A stretch of DNA of 5,781 nt, from contig CADBQF010000296.1 in NCBI GenBank assembly GCA_902796705.1, positions 1 through 5,781 on the forward strand, given 5' to 3'. The notes below the pieces were generated by a model. The model had not been told where the DNA came from and ran no database searches. It saw only the letters and a list, made by a program, of their open reading frames with translations. The DNA is from Ruminococcus flavefaciens. GTDB lineage: Bacteria > Bacillota > Clostridia > Oscillospirales > Ruminococcaceae. How positions within the stretch are numbered: the first letter of the stretch is position 1; every line of letters starts with the position of its first letter. Shown here in pieces: positions 1-5,658 of the stretch. The translations under genes and the position numbers were made by a program.

Positions 1-320
1 AGAAAAGCCTGCGGTATGCCGGAAGTCTCTATCAGTCCGAGCTGATGCGGATAATTGCAGGGATTCGTAAGTATACACGGACGGGAAAACTTCCGGCTGA
101 GCTTGTCTGCGAACCAGCCGCCGAGACTCTGACCGACAAAGATCACTTCATCTTCTGTATTTATCACAGCCGAAAGCCTGTCAAGCATCTCCTCCGGGGA
201 TATGCCCATATAATCAAGCTTCGGGGAAATGATCTCCTCTGCCGGGAACATTCCGCAGAGTGCCTTGTAATTCTTGTTATCGGCTTCTCCCATGAAGCCG
301 TGAAGATTCATTATCATCAT
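1..320 (-). CDS. YqiA-like alpha/beta-fold serine esterase (3' end cut off by window)
   Basis: Reading from 320 leftwards gives 106 codons that run off the window edge, so the C-terminus is missing. The protein starts MMIMNLHGFMGEADNKNY. The HGF at residues 7-9 matches the oxyanion-hole strand of the UPF0227/YqiA esterase family. G-Q-S-L-G-G at 63-68 is a nucleophile elbow with Ser65 as the likely catalytic serine. It is followed by WFADKLS and by TNPCNYP (85-91), which corresponds to the 'NPAVRP' stretch of YqiA. The catalytic Asp and His would lie in the missing part. Members are small cytoplasmic acyl-ester hydrolases; the natural substrate is unknown. The start at 320 has AGGAGGG 5 bases upstream and overlaps the stop of the preceding gene as ATGA (317-320). 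The next ATG (317) is also possible at 8 bases. The gene is cotranscribed with and probably translationally coupled to the yaiI-like gene. The family call is good; the function is inferred only. Confidence 0.85.
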   Translation of the reverse strand, partial: MMIMNLHGFMGEADNKNYKALCGMFPAEEIISPKLDYMGISPEEMLDRLSAVINTEDEVIFVGQSLGGWFADKLSRKFSRPCILTNPCNYPHQLGLIETSGIPQAF

Positions 321-754
321 ATTTTCCCTCCTATTATTTCAGTGAGCGATCTTTCAAAATCCCGATCCTGCTGAGAAGTGCGTTTCGGAAGACCTTTCGT
401 GCGGCCTCCGCTCCTGCGTATCTTTGCCGAAACAGCACGGAATTCAAGAAGGCCTGAAATATTTTCCTCGGTATACCTCCTGCCGTCCTGATCGAGGACT
501 ACAGCACGTCTGCTCAGACACATAGCGGCAAGCCCGTGATCCTGTGTTACAGCTATATCGCCTTCGCTCAGAAGATTCACAAGCCGCAGATCGGTGCTGT
601 CCGCACCTTTTTCCACAACGATAGTTTCAGCTCCCTCCCACTCAATAGAATGGGAAGTATCGCATATTATCGTACACTGGATACCGTATCTCCGTGCAGT
701 CCTGACTGTTATCCCGACGACCGGACAGCCGTCTGCGTCAATATATATCTTCAT
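317..754 (-). CDS. YaiI/YqxD family protein (UPF0178, DUF188)
   Basis: This 145-residue protein is complete and of normal family length. It has the N-terminal IYIDADGCPV block (3-12, with Asp6 and Asp8), a conserved GDIAVTQDHGLA block (65-76), YTEENI (94-99), and the family's C-terminal RRSGGRTKG (113-121). UPF0178 proteins have a PIN-like fold with clustered acidic residues and are presumed nucleases, but no reaction is established. No signal peptide or membrane segment is seen, so it should be cytoplasmic. The start at 754 has AGGAGG (761-766) 6 bases upstream. It is the first gene of a two-gene minus-strand unit, and its TGA overlaps the ATG of the YqiA-like gene. It is driven by the promoter at 789-817. 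Identification to family is firm; the biological role is unknown. Confidence 0.95.
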   Translation of the reverse strand: MKIYIDADGCPVVGITVRTARRYGIQCTIICDTSHSIEWEGAETIVVEKGADSTDLRLVNLLSEGDIAVTQDHGLAAMCLSRRAVVLDQDGRRYTEENISGLLEFRAVSAKIRRSGGRTKGLPKRTSQQDRDFERSLTEIIGGKI

Positions 755-788
755 TCAAGTCCTCCTGTCTGTTTTACTGATCGGTATA

Positions 789-817
789 ATTGTATCATAT
801 ATCTGAGGAAAAATCAA
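789..817 (-). promoter_or_regulatory. Sigma-A promoter, extended -10, for the yaiI-like/yqiA-like pair
   Basis: On the minus strand, TTGATT (812-817) is separated by exactly 17 bases from TACAAT (789-794), and TG sits one base before the -10 (TGATACAAT), giving an extended -10. The predicted RNA start is near 782, about 28 bases before the ATG at 754, which leaves room for the AGGAGG at 761-766. Match and spacing are close to consensus. Confidence 0.8.
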
Positions 818-866
818 GAAAATACAGCGGCGGGAAAGCTTTGGTGTTTTTATAGGCGGCTGAAAC

Positions 867-895
867 TTTACTTTTCAGTGCTGACGTGCTATAAT
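867..895 (+). promoter_or_regulatory. Sigma-A promoter, extended -10, for the small ORF/glycerate kinase/ABC-F operon
   Basis: TATAAT at 890-895 is a perfect -10 with the extension TG at 887-888. A weaker -35, TTTACT (867-872), lies 17 bases upstream. The predicted RNA start is about 901-903, inside or right beside the GGAGGTGA at 901-908, so the leader would be only about 15 bases. It is divergent from the promoter at 789-817; the -35 boxes are about 50 bases apart. Confidence 0.8.
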
Positions 896-916
896 ACTAT
901 GGAGGTGAACGCAGTT

Positions 917-1135
917 ATGAGTCTTTTCAGAAAAAATACCCCGCTCCCTGTTCCCGAACCGTTCTCTGCCGATGATATAAAGACAGAATCAAGCACCTGC
1001 ACCGGCGAGACTACTATCGGTTTCTACGACAAGGCTTCAAAGCGGCTCGTCTATGCCGAACTCGTCCGCTCTGAAAGGGATATCAGGGATTTTTACAGAA
1101 AATATGGTCTTGAATATAACGGAGGTCTGAAATGA
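917..1135 (+). CDS. Small hypothetical protein, 72 residues, first gene of the glycerate kinase operon
   Basis: I do not recognise a named family. The start at 917 has GGAGGTGA (901-908) 8 bases upstream and lies just downstream of a strong promoter. An open frame extends much further upstream without a ribosome binding site, so 917 is the convincing start. The protein begins MSLFRKNTPLPVPEPFSADD, a basic N-terminus followed by a proline-rich linker. A compact C-terminal part follows with TCTGETTIGFYDKASKRLVY (27-46), which reads as two beta strands, then ELVRSERDIRDFYRKYGLEY (48-67), which reads as a charged helix. There is no membrane segment or signal peptide. Its last bases contain the ribosome binding site of the kinase gene, and its TGA overlaps the kinase ATG (ATGA, 1132-1135), so kinase translation is probably coupled to it. 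It may be a small regulatory or partner protein; that is a guess from position only. Confidence 0.75.
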   Translation: MSLFRKNTPLPVPEPFSADDIKTESSTCTGETTIGFYDKASKRLVYAELVRSERDIRDFYRKYGLEYNGGLK

Positions 1136-2286
1136 AAATAGTCATCGCAATAGATTCATTCAAGGGAAGCCTTTCTTCCGTTGAAGCCGGAGAAGCCGCT
1201 GCTGCCGGTATCAGGAGAGTCTTCCCCGATGCCGGTATCGTGATCCGTCCAGTCGCTGACGGCGGTGAAGGAACTGTTGATGCTCTTGTCAAAGGTATGG
1301 GCGGACGATACGCAGAAACCACTGTCTCCGATCCGCTCGGCAGGAAGATTTCCGCACGATATGGCATACTTCCGGGAAATACCGCCGTTATCGAAATGGC
1401 CGCTGCTTCCGGTCTGACGCTCCTCTCTGAAAAAGAACGTGATCCCATGTCGGCTTCGACATTCGGTACAGGCGAAATGATACTCGATGCTGTCAGGAAC
1501 GGCTGCCGTGATCTCATCATCGGCATAGGCGGAAGTGCAACGAATGACGGCGGTATCGGCTGTTTGCAGGCTCTCGGCTTCGGTATGCTCGGTATTGACG
1601 GAGAACAGGTCTGCCCCGGTGCGGAAGGCCTTGCCGCTCTTGAAAGGATATCTGCCGATAATATCCCGGCTGAGGTACGTGAATGTTCTTTCAGCGTTGC
1701 CTGCGATGTCACAAATCCCCTCTGCGGTGAGAACGGATGCAGCCGCATCTTCGCTCCGCAAAAAGGTGCGGACGATGAGTCGATCACTGTAATGGACGGA
1801 CTTCTGCGGAAATATGCGGAACTTACGAAGGATATCTTCCCTGCGGCTTCTCCTGATACGCCCGGTGCCGGTGCAGCAGGCGGCATGGGATTCGCACTGA
1901 TGTACTATCTCGGAGCTGAACTCGTTCCCGGTGCTGAACTTATCATGCGTAAGACAAACCTCGAAGATGAATTGCGTAACTGTGATATCGTCGTTACCGG
2001 AGAGGGCAGGATAGACAGCCAGACTTCTATGGGAAAAGCTCCCTCCGCTGCTGCCCGGCTCGCTAAAAAGTACGGAAAGCCTGTCATCGCTTTCTGCGGC
2101 TGTACAGGCGGCGGTGCGGAACTCTGCAATAGCTGCGGCATAGACGCTTTCTTCCCTGTTCTGCGGAAGATAACTTCTCTTGAAGATGCAATGGACAAAG
2201 ACAATGCCCGGAAAAATCTCTCGGATACGGCAGAACAGGTTTTCAGGGCGATCAAAATATCTGAACAGTTAGGAGATAAAATATGA
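1132..2286 (+). CDS. glxK: Glycerate kinase (GlxK/GarK type, PF02595)
   Basis: The 384-residue protein has the length and full motif set of the bacterial glycerate kinase family, which phosphorylates D-glycerate with ATP to phosphoglycerate (2-phosphoglycerate in characterised enterobacterial members), linking glyoxylate, glycerate or serine breakdown to lower glycolysis. Visible blocks are AIDSFKGSLS (6-15), RPVADGGEGTVDAL (39-52), VSDPLGR (65-71), GIGGSATNDGGIG (131-143), ACDVTNPLCGENG (190-202), PGAGAAGGMGFAL (244-256) and VVTGEGRIDSQTSMGKAP (287-304). All look intact, so it should be active and cytoplasmic. GGAGGT (1121-1126) lies 5 bases before the ATG, inside the preceding small gene. 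Both gene ends are ATGA overlaps (1132-1135 and 2283-2286). No glyoxylate-pathway neighbours are visible, so the source of its substrate is unknown. The gene symbol follows family usage; glxK and garK cannot be told apart here. Confidence 0.95.
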   Translation: MKIVIAIDSFKGSLSSVEAGEAAAAGIRRVFPDAGIVIRPVADGGEGTVDALVKGMGGRYAETTVSDPLGRKISARYGILPGNTAVIEMAAASGLTLLSEKERDPMSASTFGTGEMILDAVRNGCRDLIIGIGGSATNDGGIGCLQALGFGMLGIDGEQVCPGAEGLAALERISADNIPAEVRECSFSVACDVTNPLCGENGCSRIFAPQKGADDESITVMDGLLRKYAELTKDIFPAASPDTPGAGAAGGMGFALMYYLGAELVPGAELIMRKTNLEDELRNCDIVVTGEGRIDSQTSMGKAPSAAARLAKKYGKPVIAFCGCTGGGAELCNSCGIDAFFPVLRKITSLEDAMDKDNARKNLSDTAEQVFRAIKISEQLGDKI

Positions 2287-3836
2287 GCATACTCAACGTT
2301 GAACACGTTACCCACGGATTCGGTGCGAGACAGATACTCAACGACGCATCTTTCCGGCTCCTCAAAGGCGAACACGTCGGACTCGTCGGTGCAAACGGCG
2401 AGGGAAAATCCACTTTTCTCAACATCATCATGGGAAAACTCCAGCCTGACGAGGGAAAAATAGAATGGTGCAGACACATCACCACCGGCTACCTCGATCA
2501 GTACAGCACTCTCGAAAAGGGAAAAACTATCCGTGATGTACTGCGTGAAGCTTTCGATCATCTCACCGAACTCGAAGCGGAAATGCTCGGCCTTTACGAT
2601 AAAATGTCCGACTGCTCCGATGAGGAGATGCAGCAGCTCATGGACGATGTGGGCGAGATACAGAGCATTCTCGACTACAGCGGCTATTATACCATAGATG
2701 CCAAGATATCAGAATATGCAAACGGCCTCGGTCTTAATGAGATAGGCCTTGACAGAGATGTTGCAGAGCTTTCCGGAGGTCAGCGTGCAAAAGTCCTGCT
2801 CGCCAAGGTGCTTCTCGAAAATCCGATGATACTCATTCTCGACGAGCCGACAAACTTCCTCGACGAGAACCATATCCGCTGGCTGACTAATTTTCTCCAG
2901 AATTATGAGAATGCGTTCATTCTCGTGTCGCATGATGTGCCTTTCATGAACAGTGTGATCAATGTCGTGTACCATGTTGAAAATGCCGTTATGACAAGAT
3001 ATACCGGCGATTACGACAACTTCACAAGAATGTACGAACTCAAAAAGAAACAGATCGAACAGGCTTACGAAAAACAGCAGAAAGAGATCGCTGACCTCGA
3101 AGATTTCATCGCCCGCAACAAGGCAAGAGTCGCAACTACGAACATGGCTAAGTCACGTCAGAAAAAGCTCGACAAAATGGACAAGATAACTCTTATGCGT
3201 GAAAAGCCAAAGCCGAATTTCGCTTTCAGGAAAGCACGCACTCCCGGACGTGTCGTCATCGACTGCAAGAATATCGTCCTCGGCTACGATGAACCGCTTA
3301 CAAAACCAGTCTCGGTCAAAGTAGAAAACGGTCAGAAGATCGCTATACGTGGTGTCAACGGCATAGGAAAATCCACTCTGCTGAAAACGCTCCTCAAGAT
3401 AATACCTCCGCTTTCAGGCTATGTTGAACACGATCAGTTCGTGGAATACGGCTACTTTGAACAGGAGGAGGAATCGACCTCAAAAACGGCTCTCGATGTC
3501 ATCTGGGAGGAATATCCCTCCATGACGAATGCCGAAGTGCGTGCCGCTCTTGCTCAGTGCGGTCTGACTACGGAGCATATAACCTCACAGATGCGTGTCC
3601 TCTCAGGCGGTGAAAATGCAAAGGTCAGGATATGCCGCATAATGCTCAAAGAGGTCAATCTCCTCGTGCTTGACGAGCCTACGAATCATCTCGATGTCGA
3701 TGCAAAGGAATCGCTCAAAAAAGCTATAAAGGATTACAAGGGAACTGTACTCATCGTCAGCCATGAACCGGAATTCTACACGGACATAGCTGACAATATC
3801 TGGAATATCGAAGAATGGTCAACTAAGATAATCTGA
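2283..3836 (+). CDS. ABC-F family ATPase (duplicated ATP-binding cassettes, ribosome-associated type)
   Basis: The 517-residue protein has two ABC ATPase domains and no membrane segments, as in ABC-F proteins (EttA, Uup, YbiT, YkpA), which bind the ribosome and act in translation or antibiotic protection. Domain 1 has Walker A GANGEGKS (36-43), signature LSGGQ (163-167), Walker B with DEPTNFLD (187-194) and switch His217. Domain 2 has GVNGIGKS (357-364), LSGGE (440-444), DEPTNHLD (464-471) and His494 in SHE. Catalytic glutamates 188 and 465 are present. The linker at about 245-315 is charged and coiled-coil-like, where ABC-F proteins contact P-site tRNA. The short C-terminus lacks the Uup-type extension. 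AGGAG (2271-2275) lies 7 bases before the ATG, which overlaps the kinase stop as ATGA. It most resembles the general YkpA/YbiT-like type; no resistance role can be claimed. Its 3' end overlaps a convergent small gene by 14 bases. Confidence 0.95.
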   Translation: MSILNVEHVTHGFGARQILNDASFRLLKGEHVGLVGANGEGKSTFLNIIMGKLQPDEGKIEWCRHITTGYLDQYSTLEKGKTIRDVLREAFDHLTELEAEMLGLYDKMSDCSDEEMQQLMDDVGEIQSILDYSGYYTIDAKISEYANGLGLNEIGLDRDVAELSGGQRAKVLLAKVLLENPMILILDEPTNFLDENHIRWLTNFLQNYENAFILVSHDVPFMNSVINVVYHVENAVMTRYTGDYDNFTRMYELKKKQIEQAYEKQQKEIADLEDFIARNKARVATTNMAKSRQKKLDKMDKITLMREKPKPNFAFRKARTPGRVVIDCKNIVLGYDEPLTKPVSVKVENGQKIAIRGVNGIGKSTLLKTLLKIIPPLSGYVEHDQFVEYGYFEQEEESTSKTALDVIWEEYPSMTNAEVRAALAQCGLTTEHITSQMRVLSGGENAKVRICRIMLKEVNLLVLDEPTNHLDVDAKESLKKAIKDYKGTVLIVSHEPEFYTDIADNIWNIEEWSTKII

Positions 3837-3975
3837 TCTTCCGGAAAAATTCCAGGAGTGCGTCTGCGATGAGCTTTTCATATCTTTTCTGCTCATCGCC
3901 GCTCCTGACCGGGATATGTACCGTGACCGATGCCTTATCGTCAGAAAAAGTGACGGTATATGATTCATTATCCAT
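3823..3975 (-). CDS. Small hypothetical protein, 50 residues, convergent with ABC-F and divergent from the recombinase
   Basis: A minus-strand frame of 50 codons begins MDNESYTVTFSDDKASVTVH and ends LLEFFRKIRLS, with a TAG stop at 3823-3825. The start at 3975 has a strong site, GAGGTGA (3981-3987), 5 bases upstream. The N-terminal half reads as two alternating beta strands (YTVTFSD, ASVTVHIPV). The C-terminal half is a charged amphipathic helix (about 26-48, EQKRYEKLIADALLEFFRKI). No family is recognised. It overlaps the last 14 bases of the ABC-F gene tail to tail. It sits 120 bases from the divergent recombinase gene, a position where small accessory proteins of integrases are often found. 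A role as excision cofactor is only a possibility. No convincing promoter was found for it. That it is a real gene is supported by the ribosome binding site and coherent composition. Confidence 0.65.
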   Translation of the reverse strand: MDNESYTVTFSDDKASVTVHIPVRSGDEQKRYEKLIADALLEFFRKIRLS

Positions 3976-4004
3976 TTATATCACCTCAACTTACAGCATA
4001 CAGC
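3976..4004 (+). promoter_or_regulatory. Candidate sigma-E-like (mother-cell) promoter upstream of the recombinase
   Basis: TTATATC (3976-3982, 5 of 7 to the B. subtilis sigma-E -35 KMATATT) and CATACAGC (3997-4004, 6 of 7 fixed positions to CATACA.T) are separated by 14 bases, the expected spacing. The sequence overlaps the leader of the minus-strand small gene, and a terminator-like hairpin lies between it and the recombinase. The match is weak enough to arise by chance. No good sigma-A promoter for the recombinase was found: the TATAAT at 4026-4031 has no -35 partner at 16-18 bases. Confidence 0.25.
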
Positions 4005-4029
4005 AAGATCTTTTGGCGTTCACTGTATA

Positions 4030-4076
4030 ATATGCCGGAAAAAGCCATTTCAGCCGCTTTTCCGGCATATATTTTT
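4030..4076 (+). terminator. Rho-independent terminator-like hairpin between the ABC-F operon and the recombinase
   Basis: A perfect 13-base-pair stem is formed by ATATGCCGGAAAA (4030-4042) and its complement TTTTCCGGCATAT (4058-4070), with a 15-base spacer that can add a few more pairs across a bulge. It is followed by TTTTT at 4072-4076. The T run is only on the plus-strand 3' side, so it would stop plus-strand transcripts, namely read-through from the ABC-F operon, 190 bases past its stop codon. It ends only 20 bases before the recombinase start, so it would also stop any recombinase transcript begun upstream of it. Confidence 0.7.
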
Positions 4077-4095
4077 CATGGAAGGAGCTGGTATT

Positions 4096-5604
4096 ATGGA
4101 TAAGCAGAATGTCAGATACATGATGTACCTCAGAAAATCAAGAGCAGATGCAGAGTCTGGCTCAGTGGAAGAAGTCCTTTCAAGACATTACGATATTTTG
4201 CAGAGATTTGCCGCTGAAAAACTCGGCGGTGCTGTCAAAGAAGATATGATATTCCGTGAGATCGTTTCAGGCGAAACTATCGATGACCGACCTGAAATGA
4301 AAAAACTTCTCCGCCGGATAAGCTCGGAGGATATCACGGGAGTTCTCGCAGTCGATCCGCAGAGGCTCAGCCGTGGCGATCTCTCGGACTGCGGCACGGT
4401 GATAAGGAGTTTCAGGTATACAGGCACGCTTGTGATAACTCCGCAGAAAACTTTCGACCTTCAGGATAAATTTGACAGGAAATTATTTGAAATGGAACTC
4501 ATGCGTGGCAATGACTATCTTGAATATGTCAGGGAGATCATGCACCGTGGAAGGATAGCTTCCGTAAATCAGGGGAATCATATAGCTTCTTCCGCTCCGT
4601 TCGGCTACAGAAAAGTCAGGGACGGGAAAACACACACGCTCTCCCCCGGCTCAGATGCAGGTATCGTGCGGCTGATATTTGAACTCTGGACTAAGGAAAA
4701 GCTAAGTATATCTGCAATTGCAGACCGCCTCAACGAACTGCACATCTCACCGCCTAAAGCGGAAATGTGGTGCAGTCAGAGCATACGCAGTATCCTCCGC
4801 AATCCCGTGTACACCGGAAAGATACGCTGGAATTACCGCCGGAGCGTTAAAAAGTTCATGGACGGCTGTGTGATATCTTCCCGGCCTGTATCTCCGGAAA
4901 ATGAATGGATCCTCACTGACGGAAAGCACGAAGCGATCATATCGGCGGAGATGTTCAGCGATTCGCTCGCACGCTTCGGGACTTCTCCGAGAACGAAAAG
5001 AGCTTCCGCTCCTGTAAATCCATTCGCCGGTCTGATACGCTGTTCCTGCGGCAGTGCCATGGTCTATCAGAAGCCGAAAAACAGCTCTCCCCGTCTTCAC
5101 TGCATCAGCCAGAAAAAATGCGGCAGCAGAAGTACGCTCTATTCTGCGGCAGAAAAGGCTATACTCGATGCCCTGAAAGCTGTGCTTCCTGATATTTGTG
5201 CCGCTCTCACGAAAAGCTCTCGTTCCTCTGATACGCTTGCCGATACTCTCCGCAAAGAGATAACCTCCCTGCACACACGTCAGGAAAAGCTCTGCTCTCT
5301 CCTTGAACAGGGTGTCTACTCTGAGGAATTGTTCCGGAAGAGAAATACAGCTCTTGAAGCACGACTCACCGCTCTGACAGCCGCTCTTTCTGATGAGGAA
5401 GAGAAGCTTTCCCCTGCCCTTCCGGAAAAACAGAGCTTTTCACTTCATGAGGCACTCTGTCTTTTTCAGGATAAAAATATACCGGCAGATGCAAAGAATC
5501 TTCTGCTGCGGTCTTTTGTGAAAAAGATCGTCTATTCCTGTCACTCAGATCATCACGACAAATGGCACTCTGCTCCGTTCTCGCTGGACATTTACCTTTT
5601 ATAG
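4096..5604 (+). CDS. Large serine recombinase (site-specific integrase/excisionase)
   Basis: The 502-residue protein has the full layout of a large serine integrase. The N-terminal resolvase-type catalytic domain (about 7-150) carries YLRKSRAD with nucleophile Ser15 and DPQRLSRGD (87-95) with the conserved arginines. The Recombinase domain (about 165-250) carries APFGYRKV, AIADRLNE and SILRNPVYTGKIRWN. A zinc ribbon has Cys316, Cys318, Cys336 and Cys342. A coiled coil (about 378-437) would control synapsis and direction. These enzymes cut both strands at short att sites and rejoin them through a Ser15-linked intermediate. The start at 4096 is chosen because AAGGAG (4082-4087) lies 8 bases upstream; the earlier ATG at 4078 has no such site. 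No prophage or conjugation genes are visible. The stop codon lies inside the predicted att site, 22 bases before a truncated cotJC-like frame, which makes that gene its likely target. Confidence 0.95.
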   Translation: MDKQNVRYMMYLRKSRADAESGSVEEVLSRHYDILQRFAAEKLGGAVKEDMIFREIVSGETIDDRPEMKKLLRRISSEDITGVLAVDPQRLSRGDLSDCGTVIRSFRYTGTLVITPQKTFDLQDKFDRKLFEMELMRGNDYLEYVREIMHRGRIASVNQGNHIASSAPFGYRKVRDGKTHTLSPGSDAGIVRLIFELWTKEKLSISAIADRLNELHISPPKAEMWCSQSIRSILRNPVYTGKIRWNYRRSVKKFMDGCVISSRPVSPENEWILTDGKHEAIISAEMFSDSLARFGTSPRTKRASAPVNPFAGLIRCSCGSAMVYQKPKNSSPRLHCISQKKCGSRSTLYSAAEKAILDALKAVLPDICAALTKSSRSSDTLADTLRKEITSLHTRQEKLCSLLEQGVYSEELFRKRNTALEARLTALTAALSDEEEKLSPALPEKQSFSLHEALCLFQDKNIPADAKNLLLRSFVKKIVYSCHSDHHDKWHSAPFSLDIYLL

Positions 5605-5658
5605 CTTATATCATCGATATCCATATGAACTTGCTCATGTAGAAATGATATCTGCTAT
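5601..5658. other. Predicted serine-recombinase attachment site (attL/attR-type junction)
   Basis: An interrupted inverted repeat is centred between 5629 and 5630. ATAGC (5601-5605) pairs with GCTAT (5654-5658), and ATATCAT (5608-5614) pairs with ATGATAT (5645-5651), so 12 of the outer 14 positions are symmetric. TA at 5618-5619 is also symmetric with TA at 5640-5641. Total length is 58 bases. The centre coincides within a few bases with the point (5627) where cotJC-like coding homology begins, and the site overlaps the recombinase stop codon. Serine-integrase att sites are typically about 40-60 bases, with imperfect dyad symmetry around a central dinucleotide, here AC at 5629-5630. The exact crossover is inferred. 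Confidence 0.6.

Noticed and set aside
785..790. Plus-strand TATAAT as a third promoter
   Set aside because: No matching -35 upstream; it overlaps the minus-strand -10 by AT-rich coincidence.
536..916. Upstream extension of the 72-residue gene back to 536, and the plus-strand frames at 45-374 and 594-806
   Set aside because: The extension runs antisense through the yaiI-like gene and across both promoters without a ribosome binding site; the other frames are antisense to the yaiI-like and yqiA-like genes.
1083..1886. Minus-strand open frame of 267 codons antisense to the glycerate kinase, plus 1156-1761 antisense
   Set aside because: Low-complexity serine/proline/alanine-rich translations with no ribosome binding site, fully antisense to a well-conserved kinase gene; shadows of its codon use.
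1905..2561. Minus-strand open frame of 218 codons across the kinase/ABC-F junction, and smaller ones at 2252-2485 and 2709-2975
   Set aside because: Antisense to two confidently identified genes, and the translations do not resemble any family.
4026..4031. TATAAT as a sigma-A promoter for the recombinase
   Set aside because: No -35-like sequence at 16-18 bases upstream and no TGn extension; it overlaps the left arm of the hairpin.
4078..4095. ATG at 4078 as the recombinase start, giving 6 extra residues
   Set aside because: It touches the terminator hairpin and has no ribosome binding site, whereas AAGGAG at 4082-4087 is ideally placed for the ATG at 4096.
4747..5274. Minus-strand open frames inside the recombinase gene (4747-5274, 4833-5060, 4188-4427)
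   Set aside because: Antisense to conserved recombinase domains, without credible start signals.
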